A stretch of DNA of 64,000 nucleotides from a virus (IMGVR_UViG_3300028569_000023:1-64000), one strand, 5' to 3'. Shown: positions 40,794-50,324, counted from the stretch's first letter. The notes: a model not told the origin generated them from the sequence alone. Made by a program: numbers and translations.

Positions 40794-40963
40794 TGGACTG
40801 GTTGGGAGTTTTTAAAGTTTACTTCGAAGTTAAAGGTCATCATTGTCAATTTATCGTTTTAGCTAGAAGTGTTAATGAAGCTTTAGCAAAAGCACAGACA
40901 CAAAATGACAATTGGGCCGATACTATTAGAATCGAATTCATGGGAGCAGTTGATATTAAATAA
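40793..40963 (+). CDS. Hypothetical protein, 56 aa
   Basis: Joined by a one-base TAATG to mazG. Small alpha/beta pattern, no known motif. Confidence 0.6.
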   Translation: MDWLGVFKVYFEVKGHHCQFIVLARSVNEALAKAQTQNDNWADTIRIEFMGAVDIK

Positions 40964-40970
40964 GGAAGTA

Positions 40971-41264
40971 ATGGCAAGAAATAAAGATTCTGAGCTAGAA
41001 AGACTTGAACAAGAAGTACGTGAGTTAAAGAAACTGAACCGTCAGTTGATGAAGCAAGTTAAGAAAGCTTCAAAAGGTCGTAAAGATCGAATTAAAGATA
41101 CAGAAGACGAACAAGAAGAGTTCGTAGAAGAACCCCAAGAAAGGGAAACCTGTCCGGTTTGTTATGAAAAGTCCATTTCCGAATTAAAGCTAAACCTTAT
41201 AAACGGGAAAGAAAAGATCATCAAAACGTGTACAAGTTGTGGACATAGAATTGGCAAAACCTAA
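40971..41264 (+). CDS. Coiled-coil zinc-ribbon protein
   Basis: 97 residues from ATG 40971 after AAGGAAG. The N-terminal 55 residues form a highly charged coiled coil; the C-terminus has CPVC and CTSCGH, a four-Cys zinc ribbon. It overlaps the HNH gene and may be its DNA-binding partner. Confidence 0.7.
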   Translation: MARNKDSELERLEQEVRELKKLNRQLMKQVKKASKGRKDRIKDTEDEQEEFVEEPQERETCPVCYEKSISELKLNLINGKEKIIKTCTSCGHRIGKT

Positions 41265-41676
41265 GAACCTGAAAACGTTTATTATCCAGATACTACGTAG
41301 AGCGTCGTTAAAATGGCCCGCTCGTCAAGAGATTCTTGCGGCAAGTCGCGTAGAGCGCGGAGTTTACAAATGCGCAATGTGTAATAGCTTGTTCAAGAAA
41401 GAACAAGTACACGTTGATCATATTCATCCTGTAATTCCTATTAATGGAACGTTCACTACGTTCGATGATTATATCGAAAGACTGTTCTGTGAATCCAGTG
41501 AACTCCAAGTGATATGTGGTACATGCCACAACTTGAAGAGTAAAATCGAAATAGAGATGCGTAAAACAGTTCGTAATACCAAAAAAGAAGAAGATAAAGC
41601 TAATGAAGTTGTTGAAGAATTCCAAGACTTTAGAAGTGCTAAAAGAAAAAAGATTGACAAAGAGAAGAAAGGCTAG
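41239..41676 (+). CDS. HNH endonuclease
   Basis: 145 residues from GTG 41239; TTG 41251 is an alternative. YKCAMC, then VDHIHPV (catalytic His), then CGTCHN give a zinc-bound HNH fold. The C-terminal 45 residues are basic coiled coil. Such free-standing HNH proteins often sit beside packaging or lysis genes and may assist terminase; a homing role is also possible. Confidence 0.78.
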   Translation: MDIELAKPKNLKTFIIQILRRASLKWPARQEILAASRVERGVYKCAMCNSLFKKEQVHVDHIHPVIPINGTFTTFDDYIERLFCESSELQVICGTCHNLKSKIEIEMRKTVRNTKKEEDKANEVVEEFQDFRSAKRKKIDKEKKG

Positions 41677-41682
41677 TATAAT
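41654..41682 (+). promoter_or_regulatory. Leaderless-type sigma70 promoter of lysis cassette
   Basis: Consensus TTGACA (41654-41659), 17-base spacer, TATAAT (41677-41682), 6 bases to ATG 41689. The strongest-looking promoter in the window. Confidence 0.9.
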
Positions 41683-41688
41683 AACCAC

Positions 41689-41916
41689 ATGAGATACTTG
41701 AGAGACCCTAAAACTAAACAACCGTCCGTAACGCTAACAGCGTTTGTTACAGGATTCGGAGTGGCAGCTTTGAAACTACTATTCTCCGGAGTTCAATTGA
41801 CTGCTACTTATAAACTTCCAGAGTTTAACGGCGTAGACTTTGCTGCGGTCGTCGGAGCTTTGGGTGCAATCTACGCTATGAGACGTACACCTGGCGATAC
41901 CGAGGAGAAACTATGA
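41689..41916 (+). CDS. Holin-like membrane protein, leaderless mRNA
   Basis: 75 residues with two hydrophobic helices (about 15-38 and 48-64) and a charged C-terminus, as in small class II holins. It heads a cassette with a spanin-like gene and a signal-peptide protein. No endolysin is recognised in the cassette. Confidence 0.66.
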   Translation: MRYLRDPKTKQPSVTLTAFVTGFGVAALKLLFSGVQLTATYKLPEFNGVDFAAVVGALGAIYAMRRTPGDTEEKL

Positions 41917-42188
41917 AAAAGCTTTGGGGTTATATCGCTGGAGCATTCGCTCTAATTGTCGGATTGTTCTTTATGGAAAGAACTAAGCGTAAAAGCGCAG
42001 AAGCGTTAAACGAGAATAACGAAGCACTTAAGAAAGTAGACGAACTTGAAGCGAAGGTGAAAGTTAATCACGAACGTCTTCAAGTCGAAGAAATTAATCG
42101 TAAAGAACAAGTGGCAGCACTTGAGAAAGCTAAAGATGAAGAACTGTCTGCTAAAGCTCTTGTCGATTTCTTTAATCGCAGGAAGTAA
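41913..42188 (+). CDS. i-spanin-like coiled-coil membrane protein
   Basis: 91 residues: one N-terminal transmembrane helix (residues 4-20) and a long periplasmic-type coiled coil (24-85). This is the design of an inner-membrane spanin (Rz) or a related lysis accessory. ATGA overlap with the holin-like gene; the next gene starts within its 3' end. Confidence 0.66.
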   Translation: MKKLWGYIAGAFALIVGLFFMERTKRKSAEALNENNEALKKVDELEAKVKVNHERLQVEEINRKEQVAALEKAKDEELSAKALVDFFNRRK

Positions 42189-42534
42189 CGCATCTTTTGC
42201 GTATGACTCTGTGCTCCTTCAAAAGGGAACTCCTTCCCCTTTTGAGGGTGTTTTGTTTTCTACGGAAGACGCCGGAAAACTCCGCGTTGAACTTCTTGAA
42301 AAAGAAACATACCAGTTACTAAATGAATCATACCAGAAAAGCTTTAATCTTGTAGAAGCTAGTAATAAGCTTAAAGACGAACAGTTCGATCTTGTGATGA
42401 AGCGTAATCTCGAACTCACGAAGTCTCTAAACTCCCAGAAAGATATGAACGATTGGGAGAAATTCATGTGGTTTGGACTAGGAATTCTAACCTCAACATT
42501 AACCGTATATGGCATTAAAAACGCAACTAAGTGA
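42136..42534 (+). CDS. Exported lysis-associated protein with C-terminal TM
   Basis: 132 residues from ATG 42136, which begins 53 bases inside the spanin-like gene in another frame. Signal peptide ending NASFAYD, then GTPSPFEGVLFS, a coiled coil and a C-terminal hydrophobic helix (WFGLGILTSTLTVYG). Proteins with a PxPFxGVL start occur near phage holins. The overlap recalls embedded Rz/Rz1 pairs, although it lacks a lipobox. Confidence 0.66.
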   Translation: MKNCLLKLLSISLIAGSNASFAYDSVLLQKGTPSPFEGVLFSTEDAGKLRVELLEKETYQLLNESYQKSFNLVEASNKLKDEQFDLVMKRNLELTKSLNSQKDMNDWEKFMWFGLGILTSTLTVYGIKNATK

Positions 42535-43162
42535 TCAGGACCTTTTAAAGCTTTTACAAGACACTTCACATTTAGAAGCAGCTCGTCCTGTTTCAAAAGA
42601 TCACTACGCTGATTTTGTAGAGTTTTACGGACTTATTCCCGGAGATAACAATGTCTCTAAAAAACTCGTATATCAGATCTTCAAGAATTACACACTATCC
42701 GAAGATTCCTATAGAACATTCGGTTCTCAAATCTCTCTTTATATTCCAGAAGTTGACGATAAATTCATTAAGATTAACCTTGAAACTTCAAAACTCGGTC
42801 AAATCCTTAAACAGCTAAAAGCATTACACGAATCGTCTAATATCTCGTATTCCCAGAATATCGCCCCTATTTTCGACTTTTTAACCGAAAACGAGGTAGA
42901 GGCAGGGAATGATGTTAAAGTCTCGCTAAAGGCGTTTTATTCGCTTTTAAAGAAGAGATCTAAAGGTATTAAAATGTCAGTTCTAAAGACGGAACTAGAC
43001 AAGTTATTAACTCCAAAAGTCACATCTAAAGGGGTTATGTACTCGGTATCTAACAGTATTTTAAATAATATATCATTGGATGATATAAAGAAAGCAACGG
43101 ATGGCAAAAAAACAAACAAAAAGAAGTCGCGAAAAGTACCCAAATCTAAAACCAGAACTTAA
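42509..43162 (+). CDS. Hypothetical protein, 217 aa
   Basis: Mostly helical with a very basic C-terminus (KKTNKKKSRKVPKSK). Possibly DNA binding; its place after lysis genes would allow a small terminase-like role, but no signature is seen. Overlaps both neighbours. Confidence 0.62.
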   Translation: MALKTQLSDQDLLKLLQDTSHLEAARPVSKDHYADFVEFYGLIPGDNNVSKKLVYQIFKNYTLSEDSYRTFGSQISLYIPEVDDKFIKINLETSKLGQILKQLKALHESSNISYSQNIAPIFDFLTENEVEAGNDVKVSLKAFYSLLKKRSKGIKMSVLKTELDKLLTPKVTSKGVMYSVSNSILNNISLDDIKKATDGKKTNKKKSRKVPKSKTRT

Positions 43163-43517
43163 TCTTAAAACAAGGTTCGAGCAGTTATCGATTGATTACT
43201 TGGATAAGTTAAACGATTCTGAGAAAGAATGGCTTAACAAGTTTAACGGTGAATACGTCGGGGCTTCTTTTAATAAAGACAATAGGAAGAATATCCAAAA
43301 GTCTAAAGCTCATCGAAAAGATAGTTACGATAGGAATAATGCAAGAAATCGTTGCGTTTTAACTAGAGCTAAAGCTACAGGAATTGTTGACTATATCGAA
43401 GAAATTAAACCTGAACGGTTCATTACTGAACAAGAAGATGAGCTAATCTACAATATCGATACTCAAAGGTTCTTAGATGAGCTTGGAGACAGTGAAGATG
43501 GCAGTAGCGACGAGTGA
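43101..43517 (+). CDS. Hypothetical protein, 138 aa, possible packaging-adjacent
   Basis: Contains LNDSEKEWLNKFNGEYVGASF, a run of basic residues, and an acidic tail (ELGDSEDGSSDE). I recall similar short proteins near terminase genes in podoviruses but cannot confirm this. Last right-going gene; its end overlaps the left-going holin-like gene by 45 bases. Confidence 0.64.
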   Translation: MAKKQTKRSREKYPNLKPELNLKTRFEQLSIDYLDKLNDSEKEWLNKFNGEYVGASFNKDNRKNIQKSKAHRKDSYDRNNARNRCVLTRAKATGIVDYIEEIKPERFITEQEDELIYNIDTQRFLDELGDSEDGSSDE

Positions 43518-43751
43518 TATTACTCCAATTACCTGAAGACCTACTTTAACGAAAGTAGTGATATTTCTGGCAGGAGCTAATTCTTTACGAAGACCTTCTA
43601 GGGATTCTTCTAAAAGATTAGTACGTTTAATATGAGTTTCGATATCTTTAGCTTGAACACCGAGTGTAACTTTAATGTCGTTAGTATCGCGTTCAATACG
43701 ATCTAACTTCTGGTATACCTGTTCAAAAAATACATCATCCTTGATTTCCAT
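43473..43751 (-). CDS. XhlA-like coiled-coil protein with C-terminal TM
   Basis: 92 residues: N-terminal coiled coil (about 7-52) and a C-terminal hydrophobic helix (68-88), as in XhlA-type holin accessories. Ribosome site AAGGGTG overlaps the end of the upstream gene. Last gene of the left-going block. Confidence 0.66.
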   Translation of the reverse strand: MEIKDDVFFEQVYQKLDRIERDTNDIKVTLGVQAKDIETHIKRTNLLEESLEGLRKELAPARNITTFVKVGLQVIGVISLVATAIFTVSKLI

Positions 43752-43760
43752 ATTACACCC

Positions 43761-45674
43761 TTATTCGTTATCTTCGTCGTTTTCGTCAAGTCCGAAATCG
43801 AAATCACGCATAGCGTTTCTCGTTTCAGGATTTTGCATCATTGAGAACAGAACGGCATTACGACCGACTGATCCTTTGTTTTCCATTGCGTTAATTAAGT
43901 TATCACCAAAACGTTTAAGTCTTGGATCTTGTTGCATTCTAATAGCAGCAGATTTAAGCTGATCGTCAGACATAGAAAATACCTTTTGGGTGAATTTAGG
44001 AATGTCTTTAATTACAGCCGGAGTTGCTTCGGAAATGGCTTTAGTAGCGCGACCCGCAACGTTACCGAATGCATTTAAACGACCTCTCCATGTAGGAGCT
44101 GCTCCTTTTGTTATAGCAGAAGTAGCAAGTCCTGATACTGAAGTAGGAACACCTGTCCCTGCCGATTCGTTTACTGCTCCAACTATCGATTTTCTAATTG
44201 CCATTTTATCAGCATCGTTTCTGATCGAATTAGTTAAATCTGATATATCTTTGTATCCTAGTTTTTTAATAAAACCAGGTTCAAGTTGTTCCATTTTTTG
44301 AACATTTTCTATCAATCCTGAGAAAGTAGTAGCGCCTTCAAAGCGGTGTCCTCCGGGACCTCCGATTTGCTCCATAGTACCTTTTACGTATTTATAAAGA
44401 TCACTATATTTATTATTTAAGTCCTTAAATTGAGGTTTATCTGTTATAAATTCAGCAGGAACATCACCTACTGACTTATTAATCGCAACAGGATCGAATA
44501 CTGTTTTACGTAATTCCCTAAAACTATCATTAGCTTGTTTAAATCCTGGAACTTGATCTTCCAATGCGCCGCGTAATGATTTACTGAATTCTTTAGCTAC
44601 AGTGCGAAGATCTGGATTCTGTAAACGATTAGATAGAGCTATAACTTCTTCTCTAAATTGATCAGCAGCTAATGGTGACATATTAGAACTAGACAAATCT
44701 AAAATCTGCTTATTAAGTTTTTCTAATTCCATTTTACCGAGTAAATTAGGATTTAGTTCAATGATAGCACTTACTCTTTTAACAACATCATCGAGTTGGG
44801 GATCGATATTGATTTTTAAATTAGATGCCGATGTCTTCTCTAAAATCTCGCCCAGCGCCGCGCCGCGAGACATATCTATTTCTTGCAATCGACCAGCTAA
44901 TGCTGTAGCAGGAGCGTTAACTTCTCCAGCCATACGAGTAACTGCTGTATCTCCAGCATTTAATACGACACCTTCAGTTCCTTCTTTAAACGATCCTATG
45001 AATTGTCTAAGAGCAACGTTATCTAATCGTTGGTTATCGGCAGCTTTAGCTGCGACATTACTGCCTTTAGTGAAGAACTCGCCAGCTAATCCTAGAGGAG
45101 CACCGTATGCAACGGACGATTTAGCAGTTTCGTATGCTTGTTCTGGAGCATCGGCTAGCGTTTCGGATTGTCCTACGCCTTGAACCGCGCCTTGAAGCGC
45201 TAATTCTCCGAGTTTAGCCCCGCCGACTTTTGCTAATTGTTTAACTCCGCCTTGTTTAACTGCTTCTCTGAGTCCAGTTTGAGCCAGTTTACGAGCACCG
45301 CCCGTTAAAAGACTACCGCCGCCAGAAAGCAAGGAAGGAGCAATAGCTCCGCCAAATTCGGCGACAGATGATAATACAGGACTACGTTCTTGTGCTTGTT
45401 CATAGCGTTTACGTTCGATGTCACGATATTGAGCGTATAAATCAGAAAGATCTTTTTCGCTTCCGGCGACTTTTGCTGCAACTCCACGACCTGCTCCTGC
45501 TAGTTCATCTGAGAATCCCATAGTTAGACCTTGAGCCCCGGCGGAAGCTACGTCTTCTAGGGTATCGGAAACTGCGGAACTTTCTTGCGTAGCAGGTAGA
45601 TCTTTTCCGTATTGCTTTTCTAGAGCATCCAATTCTTCTAATTCTTGGAGTTCTTTTAGTTCTTCAGGAGTCAT
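43761..45674 (-). CDS. Internal virion/ejection-type structural protein
   Basis: 637 residues. Acidic helical N-terminus, then an Ala/Gly-rich segment containing LTMGFSDELAGAG and a long Ala-rich region, typical of podovirus internal proteins that leave the capsid during DNA ejection. No lytic transglycosylase motif is visible. First of four such genes linked by one-base overlaps. Confidence 0.68.
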   Translation of the reverse strand: MTPEELKELQELEELDALEKQYGKDLPATQESSAVSDTLEDVASAGAQGLTMGFSDELAGAGRGVAAKVAGSEKDLSDLYAQYRDIERKRYEQAQERSPVLSSVAEFGGAIAPSLLSGGGSLLTGGARKLAQTGLREAVKQGGVKQLAKVGGAKLGELALQGAVQGVGQSETLADAPEQAYETAKSSVAYGAPLGLAGEFFTKGSNVAAKAADNQRLDNVALRQFIGSFKEGTEGVVLNAGDTAVTRMAGEVNAPATALAGRLQEIDMSRGAALGEILEKTSASNLKINIDPQLDDVVKRVSAIIELNPNLLGKMELEKLNKQILDLSSSNMSPLAADQFREEVIALSNRLQNPDLRTVAKEFSKSLRGALEDQVPGFKQANDSFRELRKTVFDPVAINKSVGDVPAEFITDKPQFKDLNNKYSDLYKYVKGTMEQIGGPGGHRFEGATTFSGLIENVQKMEQLEPGFIKKLGYKDISDLTNSIRNDADKMAIRKSIVGAVNESAGTGVPTSVSGLATSAITKGAAPTWRGRLNAFGNVAGRATKAISEATPAVIKDIPKFTQKVFSMSDDQLKSAAIRMQQDPRLKRFGDNLINAMENKGSVGRNAVLFSMMQNPETRNAMRDFDFGLDENDEDNE

Positions 45675-47233
45675 TATTGTTTCCTCGGTTTAGCTCTAAG
45701 TTCTAGCAGTCGCTTTTTATTATCTTCATCGGAACGAGATTGAATTAATTCATTCACTTGTGTAGATACTGAACTATTAGATGTTTTAGGAGTTAATTCA
45801 TTTTGCATCGATTCTTCAAGTAGTAAAGGATCGAATTCTCCAAAACGTTCTTCTGGAATACCTCTTTGTTTCGCTATTGCTTTTAAAGGAGTAGTTCTTG
45901 TTTTATACTGCTGTTTAGCACTAGATTCTGTCTGTTTTGCTATATCTAGCACTCCTTGACGGAACGATGGGCTTAATAGAGCACTCGATCCAATTTTCTT
46001 CAATCTAATACCTGCTGATTCCAAAATAGACATTCCTTTTTGTGTCAATTCGATTTCGCTGTCCCGGACAGCAGATTCAGGATCTAATAGCTTAATGAAT
46101 TCATAGAGAATACTGACATCACGAGGTCCAGGATTGGCACCATTTCGAATAGCATCGAAGTTTTGTTCTATCGATTGTTTAGCTCTATTAACTTTTTGGT
46201 AAGGAGCGAATTCTTCAGCGGATCGTTTCTCTGCTACCGTAACAAATTTATCATGTCTATCTTTTACTTTTTGTTCAGCTTTATCTTCTCTAGCATCTCG
46301 ACGATCTTCGCGATTACCTATCATTTGTTCTAGTTGAAGTTGACGATTAAGTTCAGCATTTCGCTGTGCTTCGAATTGAGGTAAAAGTTCTTTTAAAACT
46401 TTACCGGAAACATCGCCTTTGATGTTATATCCTTTAGAGATAGCTATTTGTTTATACAATCTAGAAGCAGGACTTGTAGGATCATTGTCTTGCATTTCGA
46501 TATCAGCTTTAGCTCGTTGTTCTAAACGAACAGCATTTTCATCCATTAGTTTAGCAGCGGAGTCATCGATTTCGTATGTTCCACCAGCAATAGCTTTACC
46601 TAATTGACTACCCATACGAGTTAGAAGCGCATAATTACGTTGTTTATCTGCCTCGGATCGAGCAGTATCGGTTAGTTCTTGTTCGCTAGGACCTTCGCGA
46701 GTTCCGATGTCGATATCGATTGGATCGAATTTAAGTTCAGGCATTTCGAAATTACGTTCTAATGCTTTTTCTTCTACTTTTTGAGAAGAAGGAACTAGTG
46801 AGGTATCGTCAATTGTTTCAGGTTGTTTCTGTTCCGGAGCTTTATTCTCATCTGAACCCGCAGGTTTAGAAGCTTCACTGACATTTGGTTTATCGTCACG
46901 GAGCGCCGCGTATAGAGCTGCACCCGCTCCCGCTGCTAAACCTAATTTACCGCCGTGTTTGCCGAGAAAAGACATAAGTCCTGACTTAGGAATAGATTTA
47001 CCGCCGACGATCATAGCGTCGTCAATGACGCCGGGTGCACGTTTAGCAACAGGGACATCAGGTTTTGGATCGGGAACACGTTTAGAAGCGAGTACTTCTT
47101 CTAGAAGATTAGGATCTTCAGTTAAAAACGCACCAGCAGATTGACGAGCGGATTTAGGATCGAGCCCCAATCCTGTATTCTCGCTAATAGCTTGCACATA
47201 TGGGAATTTAGAGGGTTTTTTCGGTTTAGCCAT
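45674..47233 (-). CDS. Internal virion-type structural protein
   Basis: 519 residues. Basic N-terminus, a short Gly/Ala hydrophobic stretch (LGLAAGAGAALYAAL, about residues 93-107), an acidic Pro/Glu linker and a long charged helical region. Likely a virion ejection protein by composition and position. Confidence 0.66.
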   Translation of the reverse strand: MAKPKKPSKFPYVQAISENTGLGLDPKSARQSAGAFLTEDPNLLEEVLASKRVPDPKPDVPVAKRAPGVIDDAMIVGGKSIPKSGLMSFLGKHGGKLGLAAGAGAALYAALRDDKPNVSEASKPAGSDENKAPEQKQPETIDDTSLVPSSQKVEEKALERNFEMPELKFDPIDIDIGTREGPSEQELTDTARSEADKQRNYALLTRMGSQLGKAIAGGTYEIDDSAAKLMDENAVRLEQRAKADIEMQDNDPTSPASRLYKQIAISKGYNIKGDVSGKVLKELLPQFEAQRNAELNRQLQLEQMIGNREDRRDAREDKAEQKVKDRHDKFVTVAEKRSAEEFAPYQKVNRAKQSIEQNFDAIRNGANPGPRDVSILYEFIKLLDPESAVRDSEIELTQKGMSILESAGIRLKKIGSSALLSPSFRQGVLDIAKQTESSAKQQYKTRTTPLKAIAKQRGIPEERFGEFDPLLLEESMQNELTPKTSNSSVSTQVNELIQSRSDEDNKKRLLELRAKPRKQ

Positions 47234-48369
47234 TACGCTTGTCCTAATCCTGCAATCGCTTTCTTGCGTTGTTCATCAGCGTCTTTAACTTCGAGATCTG
47301 CTGCTTTATTTACGAAATCTTCAGTTTTACGAGCGTCGGATTTAAAAAGACCAGCGTCGGACGCGAGACCTAATCCTTTACCCGCAATATCTCCTAACAT
47401 TCCCCACTTATTAGCGGAAGATTGTCCGGAAGCAGTAGCACGAGCAGCTGCGCCTGTTTTAAGATCAGCGAGGCGGCCTAATTGACCTGCTTTATTTTCG
47501 TACATAGTTTGTTCGGCTTGACGTTGACGTTCTTTTTCAGCATTAGACTGAACAACGTTACGATTAGAAGTTTGTTGAGCGTTCACTAAATTAGCACGCT
47601 CTGCTGCGTTTTTAGCATCGATGTTACGAGTTTGCATAGTTACGCTGTTTTGATATAACATTTGATTTCTAAGATCTTCTGCGTCAGCTTTCGCTTTATT
47701 AATATCGAATTCCTGACCCCTGATATTACCAGAAAGACTACCCATTTGTCCAGCGGCTTCTAGAGCACGTCTAGAAGCCTGTGCTGCGATATCCAGACCT
47801 GCGCTTCTTGAACGATTAGCTGATTGTTGACCAGCGTTTAAACGAGCAATAAGTTCTGCACCAGATCCGCCTTGGCCGCGTTGTTGCATATCCTGGATGA
47901 TCGATTGTTCTTGACCGCGAGTTTGTGCAGCTTGTTCATCTTGTAATTGAGCAAGTTCAGCGCGTTCTTCGGGACCTAAACCGCTCTGCGCTGCGCCTGA
48001 AAGGATTTCAAGAGCTTTACGTTGAGAAGAACCAAGGGAAGGGTCTTCTTGGATCTGAGCAGCTTTAGACATTTCAAGGTCTAGTTTTTGTTCTAGCTCT
48101 GGGGTATAAATACCTTCGACTTTAAATTGATCCAGCATAATCTCGCGGGCCAGATCTGGCCCTGCGCCTACTTCTTTAATAAGACGTTCGGCTTCCGCGT
48201 ATGCTGCTTCTGCTTTCTTTTTAGCGGAATTACCGCTAAATAGACCTACTATACCACCTAATAGGCCGCCTGCTACTGAACCTATAGCAGTCCCTACTCC
48301 AGGAACGATAGATCCTATTGCCGCACCTGCTTGTGCTCCGGTTGTACCGCCGCTGATTGCATCTGCCAT
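47233..48369 (-). CDS. Glycine-zipper internal virion/DNA-transfer protein
   Basis: 378 residues. Residues about 10-48 form a glycine-zipper segment (AGAAIGSIVPGVGTAIGSV), able to insert in membranes; the rest is Ala/Gln-rich helix. This is the design of podovirus DNA-transfer proteins that form a trans-envelope channel. Confidence 0.72.
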   Translation of the reverse strand: MADAISGGTTGAQAGAAIGSIVPGVGTAIGSVAGGLLGGIVGLFSGNSAKKKAEAAYAEAERLIKEVGAGPDLAREIMLDQFKVEGIYTPELEQKLDLEMSKAAQIQEDPSLGSSQRKALEILSGAAQSGLGPEERAELAQLQDEQAAQTRGQEQSIIQDMQQRGQGGSGAELIARLNAGQQSANRSRSAGLDIAAQASRRALEAAGQMGSLSGNIRGQEFDINKAKADAEDLRNQMLYQNSVTMQTRNIDAKNAAERANLVNAQQTSNRNVVQSNAEKERQRQAEQTMYENKAGQLGRLADLKTGAAARATASGQSSANKWGMLGDIAGKGLGLASDAGLFKSDARKTEDFVNKAADLEVKDADEQRKKAIAGLGQA

Positions 48370-49859
48370 TAGAATGTACCTACTTTTCCTAGATTATTTA
48401 AATACTGTTTATACGCATCGACTGAATTGAGATTACCGTAGTTTGATGCTTTCTGACGCGTTTCATTGACTTTAGATCCAGCTAGGTCTAATGCTTCCTT
48501 TTGTAGCTTATTAGCCTGTACTATTAGACGGTCACGTTCCTTTTTATCACCGGGATATCTCTTATCTAATTTAGCGTAGATATCTCTGAGTTCAGGTTTT
48601 TGACTAGCAAAGAACTCTCGGTCTCCTGGGTTTTTATTATGTATTGCACTATTTTGTGCGGCTTTAGAATTGGTAATATAATGTTGTAAACGTTCTGCTT
48701 CTTTATTCAAGTTATTTTGTTCATTACGAGTACGGGATAAACCTTCGATACTTGATTTATCTTTTAGATCGGCAGTACTTTCTTTATATTGTCCAGCTTT
48801 ATCATAAGCACCGACTTCTTTACCGGATAGTTTCTGAAGCGCTTTAAGTTGAGCGGCTTTTTCTGGACTCATGAAAGACGAAACGTCAGAAAGAACGTCT
48901 TGTCCTTGTTGTTGTAAGTTCATAATCTTAGCAATTTGAGCACCTGCTTCAGGACCTGAAAGACCCGAATTCACTAGAGCGTCATACTGAGATGACATAT
49001 AGTCAGTATCTTCTTTACTAAGACCTAATTGTGATCCTATTTGTGAAATCTGTTCTTTACGACGATTATTATTGTTCAATCCTTTTTCATCAGGAGCAGA
49101 AAGAGCGCTTGCTGCTCCGGTCATTGCATTAGATTTAGCTAATTCGCGTTCTTGTGCTATTTTTTGAACACCTTCAGCTTCGGAGCTAATTCCAGTAATC
49201 CCTGTGTCTAAAGTATTCTTAGTTTGAGTACCGAATGTTTGATTTTCTGCGGCAGCTTGTTTAGCGGCACCTTCAGCTTGACCGATTTGTTGTTCAACTC
49301 CGCGAGATAGACCGCGTAATGCTCCAGATGCGGCTTGGATACGTTTAGCGTCTTGACCAAGAAGGAGAGCATCGGTGCGTTGAGTACCTTGTGTGTATTT
49401 AGAAGTAGGATTGAATTGCTGAAGAAGACCATATCGGCCTTGTTCAGTATTAGAACCACGAGCTAGTGTGTTAGCACGTTCTGCTTCATTTTTAAGTTCA
49501 TCTTGATTTCGTAGGGTCTTAGGACCTTGATATGTGCCCGAACTAAAGCGGCTGATAGCAGCTACGTCCTGATCATCGACATTACCAGTCGCTGCCTTAC
49601 CGATGATAGCATCACGTTGAGCGGCTTGTTCTTGTCCGAAAGCGTTTTGTTTTAAGTCTTGATTGAAACGATCAGCAGCATTAGCTGTTGCTTGTTGGAT
49701 ATTTTGTCCAGTTTGTTGAAGACTACCAGCGACAGCGGAACCTAATTGATTACCTTTATTGGCATCAATTACTTTATTTAAATTAGTAAACCCTGAACCT
49801 TTTTGCTTTTGTTTACGAGGATCTGAAGAACCTGGGTTTTGAGGAGGCATAATAGGCAT
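48369..49859 (-). CDS. Internal virion-type structural protein, Gln/Ala-rich
   Basis: 496 residues, Gln/Ala/Asn-rich, low complexity, helical. Similar in style to its three neighbours and likely part of the ejection complex. Ribosome site AAGGATAT before ATG; a recurrent late motif lies about 22 bases upstream. Confidence 0.66.
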   Translation of the reverse strand: MPIMPPQNPGSSDPRKQKQKGSGFTNLNKVIDANKGNQLGSAVAGSLQQTGQNIQQATANAADRFNQDLKQNAFGQEQAAQRDAIIGKAATGNVDDQDVAAISRFSSGTYQGPKTLRNQDELKNEAERANTLARGSNTEQGRYGLLQQFNPTSKYTQGTQRTDALLLGQDAKRIQAASGALRGLSRGVEQQIGQAEGAAKQAAAENQTFGTQTKNTLDTGITGISSEAEGVQKIAQERELAKSNAMTGAASALSAPDEKGLNNNNRRKEQISQIGSQLGLSKEDTDYMSSQYDALVNSGLSGPEAGAQIAKIMNLQQQGQDVLSDVSSFMSPEKAAQLKALQKLSGKEVGAYDKAGQYKESTADLKDKSSIEGLSRTRNEQNNLNKEAERLQHYITNSKAAQNSAIHNKNPGDREFFASQKPELRDIYAKLDKRYPGDKKERDRLIVQANKLQKEALDLAGSKVNETRQKASNYGNLNSVDAYKQYLNNLGKVGTF

Positions 49860-49881
49860 TGTTCAATAATATCCTTATCTT

Positions 49882-49893
49882 ATAGTTGTTAAC
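49882..49893 (-). promoter_or_regulatory. Late junction motif, copy 1
   Basis: GTTAACAACTAT on the minus strand, 22 bases before the ATG at 49859. The same core TAACAACTAT occurs at other late gene junctions. Confidence 0.4.
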
Positions 49894-49898
49894 TCGCG

Positions 49899-50324
49899 TT
49901 AGTTCCAAATCACTAGTTTTAAACGGTATTTTTGATTTGCTTGTAAACCGCTGATATTATTAAGCTGGAATTTACCTTGACTGTTTAGAGTCCAGGTTAC
50001 AAACGGTTGGGCCGTAGGATAAATGCTTGAATTATCAAGGTTTGTGGCATTTATTACCGAACAACCGATAATAGGAAGCTGAGTATCAGGCGTTACTGTA
50101 ATAGTCGTGGTAGGCTTACCGTTCGAATCCACAATAACATCCACGTCTTTAACAGTTGATGCCAGATTATCGGCAAGAGTGATCTTTTTCTTTAGAGCTT
50201 CATATAGAATCTCAAAGTTGATGTTTACAGTACTAGCAAGAGCATCAGCGAAATCCTGATACTCTTTTTGAAAGTCTGTTTTGTAGAGGCGACGAAATCC
50301 AGGGATTAAAATTTGACTACCCAT
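49899..50324 (-). CDS. Structural protein, 141 aa
   Basis: AAGG precedes ATG 50324. Helical N-terminal third, then a beta-rich C-terminal domain with TPDTQLPIIGCSVINAT. It sits between nozzle and ejection proteins; probably a minor tail component. No family recognised. Confidence 0.62.
   Translation of the reverse strand: MGSQILIPGFRRLYKTDFQKEYQDFADALASTVNINFEILYEALKKKITLADNLASTVKDVDVIVDSNGKPTTTITVTPDTQLPIIGCSVINATNLDNSSIYPTAQPFVTWTLNSQGKFQLNNISGLQANQKYRLKLVIWN

Noticed and set aside
43541-43558. Bidirectional terminator between convergent blocks
   Set aside because: The stem is only 7 bp, lies inside a coding region and has no good T-run on either side.
43990-45183. Plus-strand frames opposite the ejection-protein gene
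   Set aside because: They mirror Ala-rich codons of the minus-strand gene and have no start signals.
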